Shown here one piece after another: positions 51,401 through 63,400 of a stretch of 64,000 nucleotides of DNA. This stretch comes from Benincasa hispida (taxonomy: Eukaryota; Streptophyta; Magnoliopsida; Cucurbitales; Cucurbitaceae). The stretch covers positions 70,845,898-70,909,897 of the forward strand of contig NC_052360.1 in the NCBI RefSeq assembly GCF_009727055.1. Reading direction: 5' to 3'. The notes under the pieces were generated by a model that saw only the letters and a program-made list of their open reading frames with translations, was not told where the DNA came from and made no database searches. The translations under genes and the position numbers were made by a program. How positions within the stretch are numbered: the stretch's first letter is position 1; the number at the start of each line of letters is the position of its first letter.

Positions 51401-54400
51401 AGCTGAATTTCTCCTCAAATTCTAGGATTTTTTCAAGGATAAATTCCTAGAACTCTTTGAAGATTTCTATGGCAATGGGAAGTTGAATTCATGTATAAAG
51501 GAAAACTTCATCAGCCTTATTCAAAAGAAAAAGGATGCTGTCCAGGTAAGTGACTTCAGACCAATAAGTCTAACAACTTTGACTTATAAAGTTTTAGCTA
51601 AAGTACTACCGGAGAGGCTAAAAAAAGTAATGCCAAGTGTAATAGATGCTTCACAAAGTGCCTTCATCGAAGGAAGGTAAATATTAGACCCAATCCTCAT
51701 AGCCAATGAAGCGGTTGAAGATTATTGTTCCAAGAAGAAAAAAAGGTGGATCTTAAAGCTTGACCTAGAAAAAGCCTTTGATCGTGTTGATTGGGAGTTT
51801 CTTGAAAAGATCCTTGTTGAAAAGAATTTTGATTCAAGATGGATAATGTGGATGATGGGTTGTGTATCTAATACAAAATTCTCAATTTTTATAAATGGTA
51901 GACCACGTGGTAGAATCCAAGCTACAAGAGGGATAAGGCAAGGCGACCCTCTTTCTCCCTTCCTTTTTCTCTTGGTTAGTGAAGTTCTATGTGCATTACT
52001 GTCCCGGCTTCATGAGGAAGGCAAGTTTGAAGGCTTTATAGTGGGCAAAGATAGAATTCATGTCCCCTTATTGCAATTTACTGATGATACATTAATTTTC
52101 TGCCAAGATGACAAGGAAAAGCTTGAAAACCTAAAGAAAACAAATGAAATTTTTGAGTGGTGCTCAGGGCTGAAGATTAATTGGGAAAAATCAGCTATAT
52201 GCGGTATCAATATCGATCATAACAAGCTACAATCAGAAGCTGTCAATCTGAATTGCAAGGCTGTCACTCTTCCTTTTATGTACCTCGGCCTTCCACTAGG
52301 TGGCTACCCCAAACAATTGGCTTTTTGGCAACCAGTGATTGCTAAAATTCAAAGTAAATTGGACAAATGGAAGAGATATAATCTCTCTAGAGGAGGACGC
52401 TCCACCCTTTGTATGTTGGTTCTTTCTCATATTCCTACTTACCATATGTCACTTTTTTTTATGCCAGAAAAGGTGGTTCGGACTATAGAAAGATTTTTGA
52501 AATTTTTTTTTGGGAAGGGCATTCTGGAAGTAAATTAAACCATTTAGTAAAATGGGACCTTGTATCTCGGTCTCAAGAAGATGGTGGACTCAGTATTGGT
52601 GGTTTGAAACTCAAAAATCAAAGCCTACTGGCTAAGTGGGGGTGGAGGTTCATCAATGAGGAGAATTCCCTTTGGAGGAAAGTAATTACAAGCATATATG
52701 GAAGTAGTAAGTTTGGTTGGTACACTAATGATAAATCTTCCAGCAGTCTTAGAAGTCCTTGGGTCAACATCTCAAGAACTTGACTAAAAGTAGAATCTTT
52801 GCAGCCTTTAAAGTAGGTAACGGTAAAAGGGTAGCTTTTTGGCTTGTCATTTGGCTGGAAATTGTTCCGCTAAAAGACTCTTTCCCTAGTCTTTTCAGCA
52901 TCTCTACCAAACCCGAAGGTACAATACATGATTTTTGGGATGAGGCATTAGATTCTTGGTCTTTCCATTTTTGAAGACGGCTAAAGGAAGAAGAGTCAGA
53001 AAATTTCCAGCTCCGACTGAAAAGCTTTCCCATTCTAAACTTAATTTGCTCCCCGATAAAAGAAGGTGGATTTTAGAACCAAGTGGGATTTTCTTAGTCA
53101 AATCTCTCGTATTGCACCTATCTTTCTCTTCCCCAATTGGAACACAATTAGAATCAGCTATGTGGAAATCCAAGAGCCCTAGAAGGGTAAATATTCTGAT
53201 TTGGATTATGTTGAATGGCTTGCTTAACATGCAGATATTCTTCAAAGGAAGCTGCCTACTTATTATATCTCTCCACAGGTTTGCTCTCTATGTTTGGCAA
53301 GTTCAGAATCTCTTTCACACTTGTTCTTCCAGTGTGTTTTTGTAGAAAACTGTTGGATACGTTTATTTAATTGCTTCAAGGTCAGCTGGGTTTTTTACAA
53401 TGATTTTAAGGCAAATGTGCTTCAACTTCTGATTGGACCAAAATTGAAGAAGAAGCCAAGATTACTTTGGGTCAATGCAATCAAAGCTTTGTTATCAGAA
53501 TTATGGTTTGAAAAGAACCAAAGAGTGTTTCATGACAAAGCTTCTCCTTGCTCCTTTAAATTTGATACCGCTCATATCAATGCCTCATCTTGGTGCTCCC
53601 TCGCAAAAGATTTTAAAGATTTTTCCATTCAAGACATCAGTCTCAATTGGAATGTCTTCATTTTGTAATTGCTTAGATTTTGGCCATAGTTTAATTTTTA
53701 GATTTTCATTTGGTGTAAGCCTTTGTTTCAGGCATGGATTAGTCAGATTTGTACTCTATTTTAGAATTTTTGCTCTAATTTTTAGGATATGATGAGAGTG
53801 CTACGGAGGTGTCAACCTAGTTGAGATGTCCTGGTGCATTTGCTAATCCTCTGTTTTGTTCTCTAGTGTTTGTTTCCTTTCATTCACTTGTATCATCTAT
53901 CATTATCTTAATGAAGTGGTTTGTTTCTTGTTCAAAAAAAATATATTATTTAGATTTAATAAATTTCAACTAGTACCTTTACGCTTTCATTCCTTCTATG
54001 TAATTATGTCTTTTAAGACATATAGTTTACTATTGTATTTGTCATATTTTATTTTGGGGTGTGATGGGGATACTATGGGTGTGTCAACCAACCTAGTTGA
54101 GATAGTGTATGTGTTGATCCCTAGTTCCTGGTATTTCATAGTTTCTTGTAATTCGAGCATTAATCTCTTTTCATTTCACCAACAAAAAGTATTGTTTTCT
54201 TTTTTAAAAAAATATAAATTATTATTATGAATTATCAACATTTTAGTTAATTTAAATTAATTTAATTACGTTTAGTAATTAAATTAAATAATTTAATTAT
54301 GTTTAATTACTTTGGTTTGAAAGAAACCAAAGGGTGTTCCATGACAATGAATCTAGTTGGTTGGATTGCTTTGAAACTACTCGTCCAAATGCGTCCTGTT

Positions 54401-57400
54401 AGTGTGCATTAAGCAAGGATTTCGAAGACTACACCATTCAGGACTTATGCTTAATTGGCGAGCCTTCGTTTTCCCAGATTGCTAGCAAATTGCTTCTCAA
54501 ATCAGATCTCCTCTAGTTAATTTAGTTTGGAGTCTCTTTTATAATTGTTTTTGTCTATTGTCCCTGGCTTAAGTGAAGGATTCTTGTACTGTTCTATTTT
54601 GTCAAGTTTAGGTTTATGTTGTAATCATATGATCTTGTTACTCTTTTGAATGGGCTTAGTTTTAGCCTTGATTTTATTTATCTTCAGGATATTTTGTACG
54701 GATATGATGAGGGCGCTAAGGGGGTGTCTACCTAGTTAAGATGACCGGGTGCACCTCTTGATCCTTAGGCCTCTTTGCTCTTTGTATAATTCTCTTGTAC
54801 TTTGAGCATTAGTCTCATTTCATTTTATTAATGAAGAGACTCGTTTCCATTTTGAAAAAAAATTAATGTTTAACATAAAAGTATTTATTTATTTTTATTT
54901 TAATTGATTAAATAATTAATTAATATAACAATAAATTAAATAATGTTGAATTTGTCCAGGAATTGAACTATTTTTGTGGATCTCTCGTGTTTATGCCCCT
55001 AACCCTTATTGTTTTGTCCGAAGTTGCATTTTTCTCCTAGTAGTTGTATTCTTGGAAGCGACCATTTAGAGGTTGGTTCGTTTTGTGGTTTAATACTTGC
55101 ACTTCTGGCCTTATTGGTCTTCTTACCTCATTGGCTTTAGCTTTTTAGTTTATGTGCTCTCTAGTATTGCTTTCCTTTTTGGAGCTAGTTTGTTAGGTTT
55201 TAAGAGTTTGCTTTTTGATGTCTTTTCTTTGTATCCAATAGTATTTTTTCTCCTTTTGTTTTTTCGCAATTTCTCTATCCTCTTGAAGGTTATTGTATCT
55301 TGAGCATTAGTCTCTTTTCATTTTATCAATGAAAAGTTATTTTCTTTTTCCAAAAAAAAAAAGAAAAAAAGAAAAGATGACTACATGAATTGGTTCCTTA
55401 CATTTAATTAAGTAATTATTTGATTTTAGTTTCTATATAAAAAATTAGAAAATTGAAAACAAGTATTTAACTTCCAAACATGAATTATCTTGCATATCTA
55501 AATACAGACGTTTAAAACCTAGACATTCAAATCCCAGATATTTAATATCTATACCCATGAAACAATATTTACGAACCAAAGGGCCCCTAAGGGTATTTGA
55601 TTTGCAACAGACTACAGTATTCCGAAAGAAAGATAATTTAATTGATTTGAAATTGGAATTATTCTAAAAGTCATGCTTCTCTTTGGTACACAAACAAGAT
55701 TGGTTCTGATTATTCCTCAAATATAATCAATTATAGTTGAGAGGCATTTTTGTAAGTCTGTTAATTTTGTTTCTGGAAGCACTTTTTTTCCGAAGTATGC
55801 TGTAGGGAGGGTTGGTTCTTCCTTTATCTGACAATAGTAACTTTTCTTTAAATATTGTAACTATTCAAATATCAACCCAAAGTTCTGATTAAAACATGCA
55901 GATATACTATATAGAAAAGGAAGGGTGGAAAGAGGAAAAGGACATTAGAACCTCCAAAGCAAGCCGAGAAGACTCCATTACAGAAGCATATAGATATTCT
56001 GTCTTTCCTGGAACAAAAAAAAGACTACTAAGGAACAATTATAACATGAAGAACTTGAGATGAAAGTATTTTGCAACAGACTTTTAGCCTTTAGTGAAGA
56101 ATGCATTATTTGTGGAGACAAGAGGAAGTAAATATCCTTACCCAGATTTGAGGAAAACAGGAAAAGGCAAGGTTTGTTGCTTAACATTTTCTTCATGGTT
56201 TGGAATAGTCACTCAAGGTTCAGTTTGTTAAACTCAAGGACATAAGAAACAACCTATAGAACAGATCCCATTCAAGTAAAATCATCACCCAAAATTCAGT
56301 TTGAAAATATTTTATGAGCTATTACCTGAGAGCTTAGATATAACCAAATCAAACTTGATGATCAACTAACAAAATGTAGAAGATTTTTTTTTTTTTTTTT
56401 TTTTCCCTTGTGGGGGGTTGGGATAAGAAACAATAAAATACCACTATACTTTTTGTCAATGGATAAAATCTATTTGTAGGAGTGTAATAGAGGCGATTTG
56501 TATGTTTTTATAAGCTTCAAGTGTAATTCACTTTACATAGACAACCTTTTATCCTCAAACCCTGATCTCCAAAAAAATAAAATTTTGTTGGCTTGTGTGT
56601 TGAACAAGATGGAGCCTTTTTTTTTTTTTTTTTGTTATCAGATACATGTTCAGGTTGGACTAAACACGTGATTTTTTTTTTTAAAAAAATGGGGGATGTA
56701 ATAAACAAACCATCTAACTACAAATGATCTTTTTGTTTTTATCCCGCTTCAAAAGCTTCCTTTTGGCAACCAATGATAGATAAAGTTCATAAAAAACTAG
56801 ATAAACGGAGGAGATTTAATCTGTCTAGAGGAGGGCAAGCTACTTTGTGTAAATCAGTGCTCTCCAACTTTCCTAAATATTATATGTGTCTGTTTTTAAT
56901 GCCTGACAAAGTCATTTCTACTTCGGAAAGAATCATGCAGAATTTCTTTGGGAAGGGCACACGGGAAGCAAGATAAACCATTTGGTAAAATGGGACCTTG
57001 TTACACATTCTCAATTGGATGGAGGACTTGGTTTTGGTGGTCTCAAAGCAAAGAATCTGGCACTATTGGCTAAATGGGGTTGGCGATACATTGACGAAGA
57101 AGACTTCTTCTGGAGACAAGGTTATCAGAAGTATCCATGGGAAAGACTCCTTTAACTGGCACACAACGGGAAAGACAGCTAATAGTTTGAGAAGCCCTGA
57201 TTAGCATCTCTAGAACTTGGATGAAAGTGGAAGCATTGGCTACTTTTAAACATGGAAATGGTAATAGAATTGCATTTTGGCTTGACCTGTGGATTGATGT
57301 TATTCTTTTAAACATCCGATACCCAAGACTGTTTAGAGTTGCTTACCAAAGGGGTCCATAGCAGCACATTGGGGTAACACGCTGTCCTCATGGTCTCTTA

Positions 57401-60400
57401 TTTTTCGTCATTTGCCCAAAGATGACAAGATTGTTGAGTATCAAGAATTGCTTGCACAAATCTCAGATCGGAGGGTTTCGGAGAATTTTGATAGAACATG
57501 GTCCTTAGAGGCAACCAGTAATTTTTCTGTAAAATCCCTTACAACACACTTATCCACTTCATCCCCTTTGGGTAAATCTCTTTACAGGGCACTATGGAAG
57601 TCTAAAAGTCCGAGGAAAGTCAAGAGCCTTGTGTAGATCCTTGTGTAGATAATGATATTCAGACATCTAAATTGCTCCTCAGTTATGCAAAGAAAGTTAC
57701 CCTCTAGTTGTTTGTCCCCTTCTATTTGCCTTTTGCGTAAAAAGGATGGGGAAGATTTGCAGCACTTATTCTTTGCTTGCTTATATTCAGCCAACTGTTG
57801 GTGGGATTTTTCTCCTTTTTTAATGTAGTTTGGGTGTTTGGAGAATTCAGAGACAATCTCCAGCAGGTTTTAGTTGGTCATTCCCTTAAAAAAGTGCCCT
57901 CGGCTAATTTGGGTCAATATGACTAAGGCCTTATTTGCTGAATTATGGTTTGAAAGAAACCAAAGGGTGTCCCATGACAATCAAACTGGCTGGTTGGATC
58001 ACTTTGAAACTGCTCGTCGAAATGCTTCCTCTTGGTGCACATTATCCAAGGATTTTGAAGACTATTCTATTCAAGACTTATGCTTAAATTGGTGGGCTTT
58101 CATTTTTCTAGATTGCTAGCTGTTTGCCTCTCAGATCTACACTGTTTTAGTTAATCTGTATTGAGCTTCTTTTGTAATTGTTTACATCAGTTTGGTCTTG
58201 GTTGCAGTAAAGAATTTTGTATTAAATTTGTTTTGTTTTGGTTTTATGTTGTGACCGTATGTACTTGTTCTTATTTTATTTGGGCTGAGTTCTAGCCCTT
58301 GGTTTTCAGTTGAAGCTTGTGTAGTGCTTGTATGGATATGATGAGGGTGCTAAGGAGGTGTCAACCTAGTTGAGATGTCCGGGTGCACCTGCTGATCCTT
58401 AGGATATTGTTATTTTTTATCCTTCTTGTACTTTCAGCATTAGTCTCATTTTGTGAAGAGGTTTGTTTCTTGTTTCCAAAGAAAAAAAACCAAAGGAACT
58501 TTTGAGTTTTGAACTTTAAATGAAAGCTTGTAATTTATATACTCATCTCCGGAGACTTACCATCGATCTTCCTATACAACGATTCACGTGAGATGGAGTA
58601 TCTGCGGCAAAAGCCCTCAGCAGCCTAACACAAAATACTTAGTCTCATAAGCTATGTGAGTGAAAAGAAAATATTTCAACAAGCAATAAAACAAGTATCC
58701 GTCCGATGTAGGCTCGTAGCATCTAATAAATTACTTTATAACAAATCAAAACTTGAATGGACTCTGATTGACACATTAATAGAAGGGGAACGAACAAGAA
58801 TTAGAACTTTTCATTGAAGAAAAGAGAGACTGATGTTTATAAGATAGAAACTTCAAAGGATAATGGGGGATCATTGAAGAAATGATAGACAAGTACTCTT
58901 CCATTTATCAAGCCTCCAAAACACTTTCTTAATATTCCAAGACAATGGAACTTCAAATAGTAATTTGTTGGAAAATGGTCTGGATCTTAGGCGAAGTTTC
59001 CATGCCACATGCCTCTACAACGTAGACATAGCACATTCTTTCTCCTCAATAAATTATTGCTTTATTATAACGATTGAAACAGTACTACAAGTATGTTGAA
59101 TTTAAAATGCATCTTTTATTTTTCCTCCAGCAAGCATCAATTGTATCTGTACTTATTCCACGATGCTACTCAAGTAATTAAGTATTGTCATTTAAAAATG
59201 GAAAATCCTGTGATTTCCAAAATATCCAAATGATGATGAGAAGTCATTCACCTTTGTAGGATTTCCTTGGTCATCAAAAGCTTTTGAAACAGGAGGTCCT
59301 CTGACCTCAATCTCTTTCTCTACTTGTTTAGAACACAGACTCTCAACTGTGACCTGGAAAGGTTGAAAATCTTTTAAGATTATGAACATTTAAAATTTGA
59401 AACTAATAGAATACTATGAATTTGGGAGCAATAAGTATGTTTCACAAAGCATCTATATAACATAATTCAAGAATACAATGAAAGAAATAACATACAATTA
59501 ATGTCTTGCAGTTACGGAATACTTGCAATGAGTGGGAGAAAAAAGGCTTGGAAACATTACAACAGTAAACCAAACCCAGGTTAAAGTTCAAAGTTTCCTC
59601 CACTAAAAGTATTTTTATTTGGAACTTAACTATATTAAAATAATTGAGATGACATATTCAAACTAATATCAAATTTACGATTGATTAAATACAACTAAAT
59701 ATTTCATAAACCTAAGATTTCTAAATCTATACTCAATTCCCAGGCTCCCTAAACCAAGACTCCAAACACAGACTTCTTAATCCCATACTTCCTAAACCCA
59801 TAATCCCAAACATAGTTTTCTTAAACCCAAACTATCTAAATCCAACTTAATCTCCCAGACTTAACATTCTTAGGCTTAACATTTCAAACTTGCGCGCCAA
59901 ATTGTCCTAAATAAACAGAAGACTAAAACGTTCCACATGTGTCCAAATATGCTAAAAAAATTGTTTGGATTAAATATTCTTTTTCTAATTATGGATGACA
60001 TCTGCTTCCTCTAGTCCCAGTCAACCTTTCTTTTATATATATATATATATATATATATCTTTTAAGATTTCAAATATTGATAAATGACTTCACTTTGATG
60101 TATATTTTATTTTATGTTAAATTTACACATTATGTTTATTGAGAAGTATTGATATATCAAGATATATGGATATATTTTATGATATTAATAATAAATTGAA
60201 AAAAAAAAAGTGTTCCCAACATGTTTGTGTCCTACTTTTTGTAGAAATTGACATGTCGGCAAGTCTACGCTGTGTCGTGTTTGTGCTTCTTTGCTCACAT
60301 AGATACTATAACAGCCATAACATACATTGAAGTTGAGATTGAGGGTATTGTTTTTTCCTAGAGAAGCAATGGTCTAGGTTTAAAAGTTCTAGGGGACTAC

Positions 60401-63400
60401 TTGCTCACATGAAGGATAAGCATGAGCTCCACGATACAAAAAATTATGGGAAATAACCTATTAGATAAGATGGGGTTCCATCTCACCAATTGGCAATGAA
60501 AGTAGCTCATCTATCTTATAAAAAGTGTGAGGTCTCTTAATTTTTCCAATGTTGGATCCTCAACATGCCCCTCAAGATGGTGCCTCTTTGGATTCAACAT
60601 TCTTGGATCGGATCTCAATTTTTTGTTCTTTTTTTAAAAAAAAAAAATTTTTGGACCAAATGCTTATTTGGGCTTAATGGTCTTTGATACCATATTAGAT
60701 AACATAGGGTTCCATCTCAAAACTAAATGGCAATGAGAGGACTATCTTATAAAGATTGTGTGATCTCTTGATTTTCCAATGTGGGATCCTCAACCCAACT
60801 TCCTAAAGGGAGACTTAATCAGCAAAAATAGCAACCACCGAAAGAAAAAACCAACTAAAAGGTCAATAAAATGGAAAACTAACCAACAACAAGCCAAAAA
60901 AACTCAAAAAACTAACCAAAAGAACCAAAAACCCCACCCCATCCCACGAACAGAAGAAATCAACGAGATGCTATTTAAAGAGAATTCTAATCCTTCCTCA
61001 TCCTGCGGTAGCCTGGTAGGTTAGAGTAAATCCAAATCAAGGACAAAGGAAAAGAGAAGGTATATAAATAAACATTTTGGATCTGTTTTAATAGGGAAAA
61101 TAAATTAAGACCTCTTCTCATTTTTAGGCACCTCGACAAGATGTAGGCCACCATCATTTCAACCCAACCAAATGAATTTTAGTTACAAAAGCAATCTACA
61201 AGATAACCTCTTCTCAATTATCACAAAAGATTGTCAAAGCATGTCAACATGCAAAACGGGTCTGAAGTTATTGCTATACCACTAGCCGACGAGGTGTGCC
61301 AAAAGCTTGCACATTACCATGGCTTAATCTATGCTTTTCAAGCAACTGCAACATATATATTTTGAGCTGCAATAAAAGGTCATACATAGTCAATATCAAC
61401 TAGAAGAGAAATAAGATAATGCTTGTTAACAGAAATATTATAGTAACGATAGTTATTTCCCTGAACACAACAATAAGAGGAAGATTACTTTCGGGAGAAC
61501 GAATCTGTTACAGAAGGAAAAGGAAACTGCCACAACAAACTTCAAGCACAACCACTTTAACCCTCCTTGTAGTAAAATTTTTCTTTCCTTTGTAACTTTT
61601 TAACAGTCCCTTTTCAAATGATCCTAATAATAGAACCATACAATACCCAATTTATAAATAAAGATTAAAGAAGTTATTTTTTTCTGCAACAAGCAGGGAA
61701 GTAAGATCATCTCGTGTAATTGGATTTGAACAGGAGTGTTACCCTTAAAATATTTGGGTCCTTTACTAGGTGATGTTAATTTAGAAAGGGAAAAAAAACA
61801 AACAATGAAAATAGAGTTATAACTAAAAATATTTAAATATCTAGAAACATGTTTAGCTGCAATAACTATTTTTAAAATCTTAAAATTTTTAAAATGTATA
61901 TGATCAATTTAGTAGACATTTACTGATAAAATTATAATAATTAGGCTAACCTATTTTCTATTCTGCTTTACTAAAATTATTAAAATTTTTTGAATGAAAG
62001 TAAAGGAATTTCCTAAATACTTTAATTATCAAATAAGTAATGAAGTTTATGATTAAAAGGTTTATGGAGGAGTTGGTCTGCATCCTTTCGTCAGGTTGAT
62101 GATCTTCAAGACAGGAAATGATTAGTAGGACCGACCATACATCAGGCTAGTAATATTCAAGGCATGAAACCTTCCAGTTTTCTCTCCCTGCGTGGGTGTA
62201 TTACGTACCAAAATTACAAACTGTCATTCAAATCATCTTCAGTTGAAGGGTCTGTCTTTGCTGCTCGCACGCTGCTGGCATAAGTTGTTCAAAGAGTAAC
62301 ATCAATATTGGTCATCCAAGAGGAAGAATCTTAGTTTCTCGTGGTCTGAGGTAGGGGATCCTCTGTCCCCCTTCTTTTTTCTCCTAATCAGTGAAATACT
62401 GAGTAGTTTGTTAGAGAAGTCTTCTTCAAAAGTTTCTTTGAAGTGTTTGAGGTTGGCCAAGATAACATACAGACTTATCACGTTCAATTCACAGAGGACA
62501 CAATTTTTGTTTTGCAAAGACAACAATTATATGATCAACAATCTGATTACTAGTATTAATACTTTTGATGTTGCCTCGGGTCTTAAGGTAAATTGGCAAT
62601 CAGCAATCGATGAGTTAAATTTGTAGGTATGCCACATGGTTACTTTGGCTTCTAGATGAACTTGTTTGAGCAACGTCCCTAAATTTGGAGGTTTTCCACA
62701 TGGTTACTTCGAAACTGGAAGATTAGGGTAGGAACCTTTTGGTGCACTTTTCCCTAAATTGTGAAATTATTCTTCCGTTTCATTGCTACCTATAGGAAGG
62801 TTTTGTGTAATCAAGGTTTTGTGTAATCTTCAGTGACCAGTAGTTCTGTAATCTGCTAGGATCCTTTTCTCTCTCTTGCCTCGTATGTTTTTCATGTTTC
62901 AAAAAGAAAGACAAATAATAAATAATTCCATACTTGTTGGCTTGCATCCACAACATCTTTAGGTGGTATTTCTTCGGTTCCAATTTCAAGAACAAACCAC
63001 CTTGCATCTTCATGCACCTGTCACATATAAGAGATGATATCTTGATAAAGGTAAAATGTGCAAGTAATAATAACTAGTATTTTAAAAATTGTAAAACAAA
63101 TATGAAAACATGATGCATGAATTGAGCAGCTTAGTTTGCCGAATTGAAATGGATAACTCTGTTGAAACTGTTTTTTCTTTTTTTTTTTTTTTTGAAACTG
63201 AGATGTCTCTTCATTGAAGTAATGAAATGAGATAATGCTCAAAGTATAATATATATACAATAAAAATAGGAGACCTAAGAATCAGTAGGTGCACTCGGGA
63301 ATATCAACTAAATTCACACCCCCATAACACCATCATCATATCCAATATAAATTGAGACGACAAATCAACAGAAATTACAAAAACAACCTCGAAGAACAAG

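Larger units (their letters stand above)
47409..53940 (+). mobile_element. Full-length decayed L1-type LINE (non-LTR retrotransposon)
   Basis: The element is bounded by the target-site duplication ATATATTATTTAGA (47395-47408 and 53941-53954) and ends in a short poly(A). It has a 5' leader, ORF1 (47610 to about 49981), ORF2 (49997 to about 53668; endonuclease, RT, zinc-binding domain) and a ~270-bp 3' UTR. Many stops and frameshifts make it inactive. It is antisense to EDD1. Confidence 0.95.
45355..55951 (-). other. EDD1 intron 6 (10.6 kb)
   Basis: The intron lies between exon 6 (GKTEYLYAS) and exon 7 ([13 protein letters not shown]). It contains a 983-bp tandem duplication (45534-47497), a full-length LINE (47409-53940), and several LINE 3' ends (54045-55376). 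55377-55951 is AT-rich with nothing recognised. Confidence 0.9.
59354..61279 (-). other. EDD1 intron 3 (1.9 kb)
   Basis: Holds a tract of diverged 'ccyaaactycctaaacccaa' phrases (59740-59880), a (TA)n microsatellite (60034-60058) and a probable TRIM (60459-60794). No coding sequence. Confidence 0.6.
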
